Origin: Odobenus rosmarus divergens
Taxonomy: Eukaryota; Chordata; Mammalia; Carnivora; Odobenidae
DNA: 64,000 nucleotides
Assembly: GCF_000321225.1 (NCBI RefSeq)
Contig: NW_004450465.1
Location: 1,518,478-1,582,477, forward strand
Direction of reading: 5' to 3'
Each line of letters starts with the position of its first letter. Position 1 is the stretch's first letter. The notes beneath the pieces are model-generated. The model was given only the letters and a program-made list of their open reading frames with translations. It searched no databases and had not been told where the DNA came from. The translations under genes were made by a program, and so were the position numbers. Of the stretch, positions 1 to 11,013 are shown in pieces.

Positions 1-225
1 AGGGGGGCATTAAAGTCCCCCACTATTATTGTATTGTTGTCAATGTGTTTCTTTGCTTTTGTTATTAATTGCTTATGTAATTGGCTGCTCCCATGTTAGG
101 GGCATAGATATTTACAATTGTTAGATCTTCTTGTTGGACAGACCCATTAAGTAGGATATAGTGTCCTTCCTCATCTCTTATTACAGTCTTTGTTTTAAAA
201 TCTAATTTGTCTGATATAAGGATGA
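1..225 (-). mobile_element. LINE-1 ORF2 endonuclease-domain relic
   Basis: Read on the minus strand, this encodes part of the L1 ORF2 endonuclease domain: ILISDKLDFKTKTVIRDEEG, then a segment containing NIYAPN and, near the window edge, IIVGDFNAP. These are hallmark motifs of the apurinic-like endonuclease that nicks target DNA during L1 retrotransposition. The frame hits two stops (taataa) after NYISN and resumes in another frame, so the copy is dead. It is cut by the window edge at its downstream end. Its upstream end joins a SINE head directly at about 226. Strand and family are secure; the subfamily is not resolved. Confidence 0.85.
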
Positions 226-266
226 AGGCAGGCGACTCTTAACTGACCGAGCCACCCAAGCGCCCC
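226..266 (-). mobile_element. CAN-SINE head fragment joined to L1
   Basis: The reverse complement reads aggggcgcttgggtggctcg followed by gtcagttaagagtcgcc, which is the tRNA-derived head (A-box region) of a carnivore SINE. Only about 40 bases are present: the B box, CT-rich stretch and A-rich tail are missing. The L1 relic starts immediately after it. The fragment could be a SINE truncated by a later break or rearrangement, or one half of a chimeric insertion made by template switching. Confidence 0.75.
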
Positions 267-1489
267 TGTATTTTTTCATTTAAACAAAAGTAGTCGGTGG
301 TCTATATGGTAAAAAATAAAGTGGTCAGACTGAACAAAGACAAGTTCTAATTTTTGTATAAGGAATGCACTAGACAGAAGCTGAAATTAAACAATCTGAC
401 TCTCGTCGGAAAGTGAAAAATCTGTCAAAAAATCTTTTGACCTCATACAGTTGTTGTATTAAATTTAAATTCATGTTTTCCTAAAGTGAACAAATTATTC
501 CCAAAGACTCAGCCAGACAACACACACCTTGAGGTTCAGGTTTCGCACCGGAGCTCATGAGCATGATCACCTTTCAGTGTAAGAGCTAATATGTGCAAGG
601 TTGGTAAAGCGGCTTCCATGGAAGCTTTCATGTATCAACACAGCCCTTTCCAGTTCGAAGTTTCTGCCCAGGATTTCTGTGTTCTGTGGGGTGAAAAGAC
701 TTGGTCAATTCATTTGAATCTGATCACAAGAGCCCGATCTGTTACCTTCTGACCTAGGTTTTTCTAACCCTAGACAAATCCAAAAAGTATAACTGCCCCA
801 GACTAGACAGGGTGATCGGCTTAGGTACCAGTGGTTAAGCAGTCCACACTGCATAGAAAAGGGAAGACAAAGCCACCCCCTCTTGCCCTGAACCTTGACT
901 TTGTTTATAGATGGCAACATTTACGTGGAAAAATGTATTAGCGCCAGCCTCCTTGAGCAGCACTGGGGTAGCTCTTTCCCGCTTTGTTGAACTGAGCTTG
1001 GAAAAAGCGCCTTGGAGTGAGGAATGGCTGGCCCTGGGCAGAACATGCTGTATATTTCCACAGTCTACTCCAGCATAAACAGACCAGGCTTATTAGTTCA
1101 TGAAGAGACAGGAACTCCCCTGCTCGGGGAAGACAAAGGCCACAGCCGGGGAAATCAGGAAACAGATCAAGTGCACCATTTGTGCCCATCTTCCTCCACT
1201 CCCTCCCCGTGCATATCCAGGGCTCTCACTTTCCTCTACATAGTTCCATGTACCCTAGAATGTGGTGTTTAGCATTTAGCTCCAGGATGTGGTGTTCTGT
1301 ACCTTTCAGGCAATCTTGGTTTTTAGGCACAGGCAAGGAAAGTGAAGGAGACATTTCTTACTCTGAGCTCTGATTACTAGATGCAAAGGGCATTTGAGCA
1401 CCACGGAGATGTAGCATTCAGACTCTGCGGCCTGATGGCCAGATTGGAATCTGTCAGGGAAAGGGCTCTATTTAACAACATAAACCCAA
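267..1489. other. Unique AT-rich sequence, no gene seen
   Basis: No recognisable repeat or exon is seen. The short open frames on both strands at about 700-1370 overlap one another and match nothing I recognise. I treat them as chance frames. Confidence 0.5.
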
Positions 1490-1745
1490 ATCTCAGAGAC
1501 TAAACAAAACACAGGTTTACTGCTCACTCGGGTCACTCTACAATATGCTTTTGTAGGCTCTGCGCCATGCAGGGACTCAGGCTCACTGCATTCATGGCAT
1601 CACCAGGGCCCTGAAGTTAGCAAGTCAGGGAAGAGCGATCATGGTCCGGAGATGTGTCTCACTCTGATCCACTAGCCATGGACTAGTTACACAGTTTCAC
1701 CCGCCTGCAAGGAGGTTGGGAAATGCAGTGTAGCTGTGTGCCCAC
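1490..1745. repeat. Old dispersed mammalian repeat, family unresolved
   Basis: The pattern runs from cccaaatctcagagacta through a gtttactgctcac-type segment to caaggaggttgggaaatgca. I recognise this order from a widespread, diverged mammalian repeat but cannot name it. The 21.05-21.40 kb region looks like a second, more diverged member: both carry a block resembling 'gtcacatg(g/c)c...' near the far end. Confidence 0.35.
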
Positions 1746-1857
1746 AGGGAAATGGAAAATGGTTTGGTGAACAACAACCTACCTGGTCTCTGCCATAGCT
1801 GCTTACTTAAGGAAGTTTCTGTGTTATCTATTTTAGCTTATTTCCCTGTTAATTGTG

Positions 1858-2243
1858 TGTATTAGTCAGGATCCTCCAGAGAAACAAAACGTGTGCGTGT
1901 GTGTGTGTGTGTGTGTGTGACACATATAGAGACAGAGACAGAGAGAGATAAAGACTGACTTTAAGAAATTGGCTCACATGACTGTTGAAGCTGACTAGGG
2001 CAGATCTGCAGGCAAGAGTTTATCTAGGCTTGAGTTTGAATCTTAGGGCAGTCCGGAGGCAAAATTCCCCCTTCAACTGATTGGATGAGGCCCACACATG
2101 ACGGAGGTACTCTGCTTCAAAGTCTACTGATTTAAATTTAACCTCATCCGAAAAGTACCTTCAAAGCAATATCTAGACTAGTGTGTGACCAAGTATCTGG
2201 GCACCATGGCCCAACAAGTTAATACATAACGTTAAGCATTATA
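1858..2243 (-). mobile_element. ERVL-type solo LTR (MLT2-like)
   Basis: The segment starts tgtattagtcagg with atcctccagagaaac, has an internal aagaaattggctcacatga, then ttcaactgattggatgaggc, and ends near gttaatacataacgttaagc. This order matches the reverse complement of an MLT2-like endogenous-retrovirus LTR. A GT microsatellite sits where the consensus has an AT/AG-rich stretch. No internal retroviral genes flank it, so it is a solo LTR relic. LTR identity is fairly secure; the exact subfamily is from memory. Confidence 0.7.
1891..1919. repeat. (GT)n microsatellite in the LTR
   Basis: About 14 GT units with one interrupting C (gtgtgcgtgt). It lies inside the MLT2-like LTR, so it grew after that insertion. 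Confidence 0.9.
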
Positions 2244-2487
2244 ATGGGTATGTTAAATTAGTATAATAAAGCCCCCAGGACCATGTCTGGCACCTAGAAA
2301 GGTCTCTGTAAACATGAGTTTACCGTCACTACTGTTGTTCTATTATCCTCACTACTAATACCTGAGGCCTGAACACAGTACCATAGCACTGTCACCTCCC
2401 TACCACTCCCCTCAATGACCCCATCAAACCAGCTAGGGAGCTATTGACCTATAAAGGGCTTATCTTACTTAGACAAATATTTTCTTT

Positions 2488-2620
2488 CTTTATAAAGCAT
2501 TTTCCCATCTACTATTTTACTCAGTCATTCACTCAAACTTATGAAGCAGGCAAGGTGGAATTATTCCTACCATTCTTATTTTTGAGCTGAGGATCAGAGA
2601 GGATGGCTGCTCTCCCACCC
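2488..2620 (-). repeat. MIR SINE fragment
   Basis: This resembles the reverse complement of the MIR core and 3' region: aaagcattttcccatctac, then cattcttatttttgagctga and ggatcagagaggatgg. Diverged and partial. Confidence 0.5.
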
Positions 2621-3149
2621 ACCCTTCCTAATCTGTGCCCTACCCCATCCTCCAGATTCTGTTTCAGGAGAGCCACCTCTGCCCTGAGTGAGAGGTGCCT
2701 TTCTTCTAACCTGATCTAAAATTCATTATATATTATATTCCCATAGAAGTAATAATGTAACAAGTGTTGAGTAGGATTAATTGAAATACTCCTATTACTA
2801 CTATGCTTCAGGTATTCCATGAATTAAATAGGTATTTACACACAGATCTAAGGGAACCTAATTCACCATTTAAAATATTTAAACTATTATTTCCATGGAA
2901 AAACTAGCCCCACAATTCAAGAAATCAGCATACGAATGAATTTTGGGCTATGACTCTGTTTGCAAGAGGGGATTTCCTGCATGAGTGCAGATACCAGTAC
3001 AGGCCTAGGCACTGCTAGGAGCCAGTTAGAGGCTGTCTTTGGTCTCCTTCCCATTCCCTATGTTCTGGGGCTCACCCTTCTGCAGCCACTCTATTTTCTT
3101 CATCATTGTTTATACTAGATAAATAGGACAGAAGCAGACGCCAAACGTC

Positions 3150-3255
3150 TGGGTATCTGACTTGGCTCAGCCCTAACCAGTTGTATGACCTCAGAAAAGT
3201 CTTTTTACTTTGGCTTCCTTGACTGCAAATCATAGGGGTTTCATGAACTCATGGG
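3150..3255 (+). repeat. MIR SINE fragment
   Basis: It contains ccagttgtatgacctcag followed by aaaagtctttttac and a cttccttgactgcaaatc block, the typical order of the MIR core ('gctgtgtgaccttgggcaag... cctcatctgtaaaat'). Partial. Confidence 0.5.
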
Positions 3256-3328
3256 AGGTTGCCTATCAGCTACAACATTTCTCAGTCTACTCTGTGTCAC
3301 CCTTCCACATGGTCTGATATCTGCCTAA

Positions 3329-3907
3329 CCTAGACTCACAAAGCTCAGCTTCCTCTCATCCTACAGAGTGGTTTCTGAAGTCTCAAAGAGGGATCATAAT
3401 GACCCCAAAGCCTTCAACACACAAAGGAATCTACTGCTAATGGTGGGAGTTCAGGCACAGAATCACTCTACTAGGCCCCAGCCATTGTCCCCTAAATCCT
3501 ACCAACTGGGAAACAGCGCATTCTCCACCCTCTCACCAGTCAGCCTGGGATTATGTACCCAGTCACCCAAGGTTAGACAGAGAATGTTTATGCAGGATGA
3601 AATGATCGGAGTAACTGAAGCCATGAGTTCAGTTGGAAAGAGTCATTCAATTGCAGATATTGCCCCACAAAACCCAAATCCCTTAGATAACAAATTATTT
3701 CAGCTGTCTGAGCTGGTGCACTTTTCAGGGCAGTTGGTACAGAGCCTCCTTCCCAGTGAAAAGCACGATCCTCTCTCCCCAAGGACATTGGTGACCCCCA
3801 CAGAACCTTTTCTCCCTGACATGCATGCTGGCCAATCATGCTCTTCTGAAACTAGATACTGTGAGGCCAGACCTGTGCATAGCAAAAGAGGCCACCCAGC
3901 TCATTAA
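3329..3907 (+). other. Longest open frame (193 codons), probably non-coding
   Basis: The frame opens after a taa at 3326 and ends with the taa at 3905. The first ATG is at about 3440, giving about 155 residues; the only upstream start-like codon is a GTG at 3368, which would be unusual in a mammal. The predicted protein has no signal peptide, membrane segment, cysteine pattern or motif I recognise. The sequence upstream (cttcctctcatcctacag, ending at 3366) resembles a splice acceptor, so a terminal exon is conceivable. In about 64 kb read in six frames, roughly one frame of this length is expected by chance, so I do not call a gene. Confidence 0.12.
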
Positions 3908-4314
3908 TCCAATGAAAGGATAGCTTTACACAGGGCACATAGCGTTCCACTCAGCCCATAATGCCTGCATGTGTCTGGGGGAGGCATTGCTGTTAAATAT
4001 CCAAGACAAATCTAAGCCTGCTGGGCAGGCCACCTACTCTAGTCAACTCTGAGTAAAATAAGGTACGTAGTTAGTGTAACACAGGCCTAATGGTTCTGAG
4101 ACCTAGGGTTTGGCCCAGTTTCTGAAACTTGCTTAATAGGTGACCTTGGACAAGTCATTTAAATTCTGTGGGAACTTCTAGCTCTAGGAGTCTATCAACA
4201 GAACCACATATAGCCACGGAGTCATGACATTCCTCACTTTTATTGTTTTCTCTCCAAAAGAAGACAGCTAAAAAATGAAAGAAATACAAACATCAGATAC
4301 CTTTGACATACCTG

Positions 4315-4392
4315 GATAGTCTTTCAATTCTCCCACTAACCCAATGAGACAAGTATTACTGTCCTTATTTTACAGATGAGGAGGTTTAGTAA
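4315..4392 (-). repeat. MIR SINE fragment
   Basis: It contains the reverse-complement MIR core: attactgtccttattttac followed by agatgaggaggtttag. It ends where the MLT1 LTR begins. Confidence 0.6.
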
Positions 4393-4393
4393 A

Positions 4394-4597
4394 TGCTATG
4401 AGCTGACTTGTGCCTCCCCAAAATTCTTAAGCTGAAGCCCTCACCAGCAGTGTGACTGTATTTGGAGGAATCTTTAGAGGAGGTAGTTAAGGTTAAATGA
4501 GGTCATTAGGGTAGGGACCTGATCCCAAAGACTGGTGGCCTTGTAAGAAAAGGGAGAGAGCCCTTCCCCTGCACAGAAGAAAGGCCAGGGAAGCGCA
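4394..4597 (+). mobile_element. MLT1-family LTR, 3' part missing
   Basis: The order is tgctatgagctgacttgtgc, ctgaagccctcaccagcagt, gtgactgtatttggag, aaatgaggtcattagggt and ggtggccttgtaagaa. This is the MLT1 (ERVL-MaLR) LTR, an old non-autonomous retrovirus-like element. The conserved end (gagaaaataaa... ctaataca) is missing. It is followed by a short L2/MIR-like tail. Confidence 0.75.
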
Positions 4598-4599
4598 CA

Positions 4600-4655
4600 G
4601 TGAGACAGCACCTAGCACAGCACGTGCTCAAAAAATCTATTTGACTGATGACTTC
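4600..4655 (+). repeat. L2/MIR 3'-tail fragment
   Basis: agcacctagcacagcacgtg followed by ctcaaaaaatctatttgac resembles the end of L2 or MIR ('cctagcacagtgcctggca... gctcaataaatatttgttga'). Confidence 0.45.
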
Positions 4656-5039
4656 ATGACATTCATTTAAACCTGAAAAGTGAACTTGAACCTCCAGTCT
4701 CTGGGCTCAGGAAGTTTGAAAACAGTTTTAAATCTCCTGTTACTTAATGAATATTTCAATTTTAAGAATGACAGACATAAACCATTCGACTAGAACTGGA
4801 TGATTACAAATTTCTGAAATAATTTTTGTTTTTTAATTGCCCACCAGTTTTAAGCCGAAACTTTCTCTGATGCTAGTTCCAGGGTGACAATGCCATTAAC
4901 ACTGCAGTAATCAACAGAAAGCAGACTTCACTGGTTAACAACTTCTGCCATCATTTCTTCTATTTATTTTTATCACAGTCTCCTTTGGTCAGGGTAGAAA
5001 ATAATTCAGGCTATCATTTATGTTATAATACATAAAATT

Positions 5040-5330
5040 GATATACCTAAATGACCTGATAACCTCCAAGATTGTTGGGGGGAAAAAGCTACAAAACAGT
5101 GTTTGTTAAACATTACCACCTATTTTTAAAATGGAAAAAAATTACACACATGTAAGTATTCATGCATGTACACATGTATGTATTTGCCTGGACCTGCACA
5201 AAATATCCTTGAAAGGATTCACCGCAAACACTGGTAACATTGGTTTTCTCTGAGGAGGAGAACTTGAAAGACTGAAAGAGGGAGGGAAGAGAGGCTTTAA
5301 AAATATGTGTGTGTGGTTAAAATTATTATT
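5040..5330 (+). mobile_element. Old L1/HAL1 3'-end fragment
   Basis: tccttgaaaggattcaccgc, aacactggtaacattggt and tttctctgaggaggagaact match the order seen near the 3' end of old mammalian L1/HAL1 copies ('ctctggaaggatacacaagaaactggtaacagtggttgcctctgg'). It lies just before an old L1 fragment in the opposite direction. Confidence 0.5.
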
Positions 5331-6170
5331 TACTATTCCATTGAGGTAATATGTGCAAATCTTAAGTGAATAGCTCAATGAATTTTTTTAAAGATTTTAT
5401 TTTATTTATTTGACAGAGAAAGACACAGTGAGAGAGGGAACACAAGCAGGGGGAGTGGGAGAGGAAGAAGCAGGCTTCCCACTGAGGAGGGCGCCCAACG
5501 TGAAGCTCGATCCCAGGACCCTGGGATCATGACCTGAGCTAAAGGCAGACACTTAACAACTGAGCCACCCAGGCGCCCCTGCTCAATGAATTTTTACATA
5601 TGTATCCACCCATTTAAACATACCCTGATCAAAACAAAGAACATTTCCAGAACCCCAGAAGATACCTCTGCTCCTACCTATCAATACCCAGCCCCTAAAG
5701 ATAAGCACAGATCACAATATAAATGGATTCACATGGTATGTAACCTTTTGTGTCTGACTTCTCTCATTGGATATTATGTCAATGAGATTCATCCATGTTA
5801 TTTTTCATGTGGCAGTTCTTTTTCATTACCATATAATATTCCATTGTGTAAATGAATATATCACAGTTTGTATATCTACTACTATTGATGGACACTGAGT
5901 TGTTTTCAGTTTGGGAATATAATGAATCAAAGCTTCTGGGAGCATTCTGTAGTATTCTAGGAGTCTCCTGGTGGTCTTACAAGTACTCATTTCTGAGGAC
6001 TTGCTAGGTCACAAGGTAAAGGTATTTCAGCATTAGTAGATATTTCCAAGCAGCTTTTCCAAGTGTGTGTATCAATTTACACTCCCATCTTCTGTGTATG
6101 AGCATTCCAGTTAGTTGCTTCATATCACTGCCAACATTTGGTATTGTCAAAGGGAGACATTTAGCAAGAA
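5331..6170 (-). mobile_element. Old L1M-type fragment split by a SINE
   Basis: On the plus strand this reads as antisense L1 3' sequence: catatgtatccacccattt, aaagaacatttccag, attccattgtgtaaatg, gatggacactgagttg and agcaatttacac-type blocks. The SINE at 5388-5580 interrupts it, and the L1 text continues after the SINE. The subfamily is not resolved. Confidence 0.6.
5388..5580 (-). mobile_element. Full-length CAN-SINE with 15-base duplication
   Basis: On the minus strand it runs from aggggcgcctgggtggctca through a B-box-like region to a CT-rich stretch and an AAATAAAATAAAATC-type tail. A perfect 15-base target-site duplication, gctcaatgaattttt, flanks it at 5373-5387 and 5581-5595. It is a tRNA-derived SINE mobilised by L1 enzymes. 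It inserted into a pre-existing antisense L1, which gives the relative age. Confidence 0.95.
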
Positions 6171-6217
6171 CCTATACAGAGAGAGATATATACGTATCTT
6201 TCTACAAACTGAATTTT

Positions 6218-6420
6218 TAAAAAGATTTATGTATTAGAGAGAGAGCGCGCACATACACGAGAGTAAGTGGAGGGGGGAGGGGCAGAAGGAGAGAACCTTC
6301 AAGCAGATTCCCTGCTGAGTGAGGAGCCCCTCACAGGGTTCAATCCCATGACCCTGAGATCATGACCTGAGCCGAAACAAAGAGTTGGTCACCTAACCAA
6401 CTGAACCACCCAGGTTCCCC
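6218..6420 (-). mobile_element. Older CAN-SINE copy
   Basis: The minus strand shows the SINE head (ggttcaattggttaggtg after a diverged aacctgggtggttca), the atcatgacctgagcc block on the plus strand, the CT-rich stretch and the AT tail. There are many substitutions relative to the other copies. A flanking duplication is only suggested (acaaactgaatttttaa against gcaacttctcattttaa), consistent with greater age. Confidence 0.85.
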
Positions 6421-7167
6421 TGCAACTTCTCATTTTAAACCATTTGTACATATTGCCTATTCATGATTAAATAAAAATATAGCATAAACACTTAACAAAA
6501 ATGAAAGACACAAGCTAGCAAAAATTATTTATCTTTCTTTAATAGAGATGAATGGCTAGGAACTCTCCAGATATTCAGTACAGGAAGGGAACCAAGGGCC
6601 CTGTGACTTGTACTCTATAAGTGGTGCTGAGAATCCCACTGAGTTGTGAGCCTGAGAAAGAGGCTAACCACCTGAGACATGAAAAATATCAAGGACCTTA
6701 AAAGACCACTGCTCTGGTGAACCCTCGCTGCTGACAGTGGCCAAGGGAAGCTCTGGCTAATGAGAGAAATCACAGGAAGACTTAGGAGGTAGCATCCACA
6801 AAAGCAGTATTTAGGAGCAGCCTTCTCTGCCACCTCCAAGGCTGCTATATCACCGAAAAATCTCTTCTAGGAAGCACCAGTATGAATAATAGACTAGAGG
6901 GTCAAACCAGAGAATCCCCATTACTCAAGATCTTTTACACTATTACTATCTAGCCTGAATCATCTTCAACATCCAAAGAGAGAATACATTAGAGATCACC
7001 AGTTTGGGAATGCATACTTCCTTGTCCGGGGAGGACAGCCATTCCTCATCAGGAATGAGGTGACACTGGAGGCTCAAAAATTCTGCATAAAGTCTCCAGA
7101 CAGCAAGAGACCAACCATCCAACTTCCAGTAGAGAAGACAACCAGGAAAGGATGGGTTAAATCATCT
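6421..7167. other. Unique sequence, no gene seen
   Basis: I recognise no repeat, exon or RNA gene in this stretch. Confidence 0.45.
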
Positions 7168-7552
7168 GCTTCAAGCTCTTTTAACCATGACCCACAAGAA
7201 GAAAAACATTTTACACTGAAACCCAATACACAAAATACCAAATCTAAATTGTCATCAATTGCAAGATACACCGTAATTTTACCACTAAGCAAGAACAAAA
7301 AAAGTTGTCCATAATAAAACTCATCATGATTTCAGATTTGTAATGAAAAAATTGTATGTCTTAGATAGAATATAAATTGGATGGAATATAGAGGAAATTT
7401 CAAGCAACAATCCTAATTTATTATGGCAATTGACTTTGATACTTACTTTTCTGCTCTATTTAATGTCACTTCTCCCCAAAATGCTGGTAATGACCCATTA
7501 CGTTGATTTCAAATCCATTAATGGATTTCAACCTACAATTTGAAAAACACTG
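7168..7552 (+). mobile_element. Probable hAT-type non-autonomous DNA transposon
   Basis: The left end (aagctcttttaaccatgacc, then cacaagaagaaaaacatttt) and the right part (aaaatgctggtaatgaccca, a ttgatttcaaatcc block, ending caatttgaaaaacactg) match the order of a dispersed mammalian hAT element whose ends read 'caaac...tgacc' and '...gtttgaaaaacactg'. It has no transposase coding capacity. Family name not assigned. Confidence 0.5.
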
Positions 7553-9739
7553 GATTAGAATTAAAGCATATGACTTCTAAATAATTGTATTAAGAACACC
7601 AAAGAGTTTAAATAAACCTACTGGTAGGACAACAGAATCCAAGTGGTAATTACTGTACAGTATATCAGTACACATCTCCGGGCTGAACTGCCTAGAAACC
7701 CGAGGCAGAGCAGCGTGTAAACACTGCTATGGGAATAATTCAAGACAGTGGTGCTGTGGATGTGCATTGCTATAATTAAGCCAGAAGACATGTCAGCCAG
7801 GGCATTTCTGAGCGCTGATTCCTGCATGCCTCCTGTATGTTGTAAGGTATGTGTCCAAAATTAGAGTGACTGAAAGCCCCTAAAAAAGTGCAATAATCCT
7901 TCCTTATAACACCCCTGCCTGGGGGTGTCAGGCTACTATTTATAAACATGGGTTAAGAGGGAAAATACCCTAACTTCTGTTTTACAAGTCTCTACAAATG
8001 CAAGTATAACAGCCAATCAGAATACTACTCTGGTACCACAGATTTCCCCATATTTTAGAGTCAAATCTTTTCCATTCACATGTGAGCCCAGGGAGAAATC
8101 AGATGAGGAGTTTTTTAGTTGTGCATTGCTTGAGCACTTAGCGATGCACTGAGCATCATGTGAGGGAGACGTGCATTGAGCGACACAGAACACGGAATGA
8201 CTTTCTATTGGAATTACAGACAAGTTGAGCATTTTGTCAAGAGATGGTAGCACAGAACAGATAGCTGAGTTCTATTTTGTGCTTCACATGGAATGAGGAC
8301 TGGACAAGAATGATCCACCAAAACACAGAAATGGAAAACTTTCACTTTACTAAAGGGTTTCCAGGAGTAGACTCCCTAGGAGCTCTATATACATGGATAA
8401 AACATAAATGGAATTATTGTAAGCTGAACAAAGTTTACCTATTTTTCCAATTAGTAGGTTTAAAAAAATATTGCCTTGGGGAAGAACATTTGCACATTTT
8501 CCCCCAAGATAAGAAAGTATCAATTAGGTCAAAGAGCAAATCAAAGAAAGTATGATCCAAGAAACCAAAACCAAAGTGGTAAAAGTTAGGGCTTCATAAG
8601 CAGATAATTAGACCTTTTAGTGATTTCAAATATTTTCTTTCCTTTCTCTGCCAGATCAGGCCCATTGCTATTCTTTACTAGAGCTAAGAATGGGTGGTCG
8701 GGGAAGCTATATCTCCCTGTACAGGTTGTTCACTGCACAATGGCACCCAGCCAAGAGGATACCCAGAGGCTGACATGCAGCTCACACTTCTTTTGTCCAA
8801 TGTGCATCCTGGTACATGGCTGCTTCTGCCTGGAGGGAGAGACCCCTCTCTGAGTTTGCAACAGGCACCACATGGGTTAGTGGAGGGCCTTGAAAACAGG
8901 GAGGGAAGGGGTGAAGAAGTCACTAGCTCTACTATACTTCAGATACATGGCAAAACACCAGCATTTCTTCCTAAATATCAGCCAGCTCTAAGGAATAAGT
9001 TCTGGATTGAAATATCCAGAAATCGAGTCTTAGTGTAACTCTACATGTACTTACCATATATCTGAAATGCAGCTGTAATGATCTCTTAGAGCCTATTTAT
9101 TAGAAATTTGGTTCAAAAATCCCCATGCAATTTGAGGATAAGAGCTGGGGGAGAAGGGAAGAGATGGGGGGAGAGGAAGTATCAGAATTGAGCACCTGTG
9201 ACACAATAGTTTTCTCATATGTTAAAGTATACTCAAACTACAATTATTGTCATTAAAATAGTCTATACTTTGGCATGTCCCCCATAACTTCCTACTCTGA
9301 CTTCCAATCTTAGATAAAACAAAAACATTTCTTCCATGTGGAAAGTCTATTGATTTCCATCACAAAAGCAATAGCTTAGTTAATTGTTAATTAGCCAGTC
9401 AGAGCATGAGCATAAAAAATAGGTAGCAGGTTTAGGATTCAGCATAGGCATGACTTCAAATCCGGGCCATCTATTAAGAAGCATCAAACTGGAAACCACC
9501 TATTGCAACTTCTTGTTCCAGCCCCAGCCCAGCTGCCAGTGTGTCCTCACATTGTTTTTTCATTGATCTCATAGACTAGTCCAACTAGTACTCCTGCTGC
9601 TCAACAAACCCACCGTGGAGCTGGCTTAGCACAACATCCGTCTCCTAAATACCTTCCAAGATTCTGGTAATAAGCCTCCTCCCTTCCCCCTAGAACCTCA
9701 CCTCATTCCCATAGCTGGACCCTAACTTTCAATCCTTTT
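7553..9739. other. Unique sequence, no gene seen
   Basis: There is no repeat I can name. Three mutually overlapping open frames of 77-114 codons at 8620-9038 lie on both strands and match nothing I recognise. A short perfect stem (acacccc/ggggtgt, loop 6) lies at 7909-7928. A G-rich stretch at 9145-9175 has only three good G-runs. Confidence 0.45.
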
Positions 9740-10075
9740 AGCTCCTGGAACATACTAAGCTCAGTTGCACCTCAAGGCATTCCTGCATGTTCGTCAATCT
9801 GACTCCCACTCCCATAACCCATGGCTGGCTCCTCTTCTTCCTTCACGTGCCCCATGTTTAGACTTCCCCAGAGAAGACACTCTTCTTTTTCACTGCCATT
9901 TTTTCCTAATTCCTACCACAACCTGTAAAAAATGTATTTAGTTCTTTGTCTACTAGATTTTCCTATCCGGTAAGGACAGGAAGCTTACCTGTTTTACTTC
10001 CCTAGTGCACTGCCTGGTACAGGGTAGGTAGGGAGTCAATAAATATTTGTTGAATGAATAAATAAATGGATGAAC
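9740..10075 (+). repeat. L2 LINE 3' end
   Basis: It ends with tagtgcactgcctggtacag, a ggtaggtagggagtcaataa block and atatttgttgaatgaataaa, the classic L2 terminus. Upstream CT-rich text with ctactagattttcctatccg matches the L2 3' UTR pattern ('ctagactgtgagctcc'). Confidence 0.75.
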
Positions 10076-10774
10076 AAACCCTACAGCATTTACATTTTGC
10101 CTCTTATGTAGAGCACCCATATAATTTTTCAAATCAGGACACTTTTGAGAGTAAAAGTGGATGCTAGTTACTAACTGAGATAAAATAGGCATAAACCAGG
10201 ACACATGGTCACCATACCCTATATCTACTCCTACATGTCCCATCTTTACCAACCAAGTTTGTAAGATTCACATTATCTTTAGCTGCCACTTGCTAAACCA
10301 TTTTCCTTTTGTGAAGACCAGATTCCTTCTCTTCAGGATCAAATCTTTGACTTGATATTTCCATAAAATAGTTTCAACTGAGTCATTAACATCAGCTTCT
10401 ATAAGGCTGAGCATCTTTCCTTTAGAATGGCCTTTGAACATGTCTTCACTGATAACAGTGGTCTCACTCAAGGAGTCCAAGGAAAGATTGCTTCATTTCA
10501 AAGGCAGCTGGTGCCATCTTGGATATCCAATCCAAGTGTATTTCAGGATAGGCAGCATTAGTGCCACATTCAATAAGGCAAGCTCTACCTCTGTGATGGC
10601 TCCACTCCAGCCTTGAAGTAGGAAGGGAAGGAGGACGGCAGACAGAAGGCCAGTAGGGGAGAAAGAGCCTTTTGGATTCAAACCCTTCTAGACTGTAACT
10701 GGCAATAGCTAGAAGACTCCCAAAAAGGAGGGATGAAGAGAGAAGAGCGTGAGGGTCTAAAGATAAATACTTGT
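10076..10774. other. Unique sequence, no gene seen
   Basis: The longest frame is a minus-strand one of 123 codons at 10464-10835. It runs into the adjacent MIR and has no recognisable domain, so it is taken as chance. Confidence 0.45.
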
Positions 10775-10970
10775 AGTTTGGGTTCCTGGGCCTGCTTCTT
10801 TTCAGCTGTGTGACTTTGAAAAAGTTATACTTCAAGTCTCACTCACCTATCTGTAGAACAGATATAATCTTACTTAACTCTGGTACAAAGGAGAGGACTG
10901 ATAAAACACCTAGTATAACACCTGACACACTGTAAGTACTAAATAAATGTTGTTATAAAAATAATCATTA
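10775..10970 (+). repeat. MIR SINE
   Basis: gctgtgtgactttgaaaaag, ctcacctatctgtagaaca, ataacacctgacacactgta and agtactaaataaatgttgtt follow MIR order from core to 3' end. Confidence 0.75.
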
Positions 10971-11013
10971 TTATTTAATAAATGATGTCACTTTCATTAT
11001 AAAACTAGCATTT

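Noticed and set aside
7909..7928. 7-base perfect stem (acacccc/ggggtgt) as a terminator or small RNA
   Set aside because: It is too short for a microRNA precursor, there is no transcript context, and hairpin terminators do not apply in this kind of genome.
8620..9038. Cluster of overlapping frames (77, 79 and 114 codons) as a small gene
   Set aside because: They lie on both strands in different registers, have no recognisable domain and no splice or start context.
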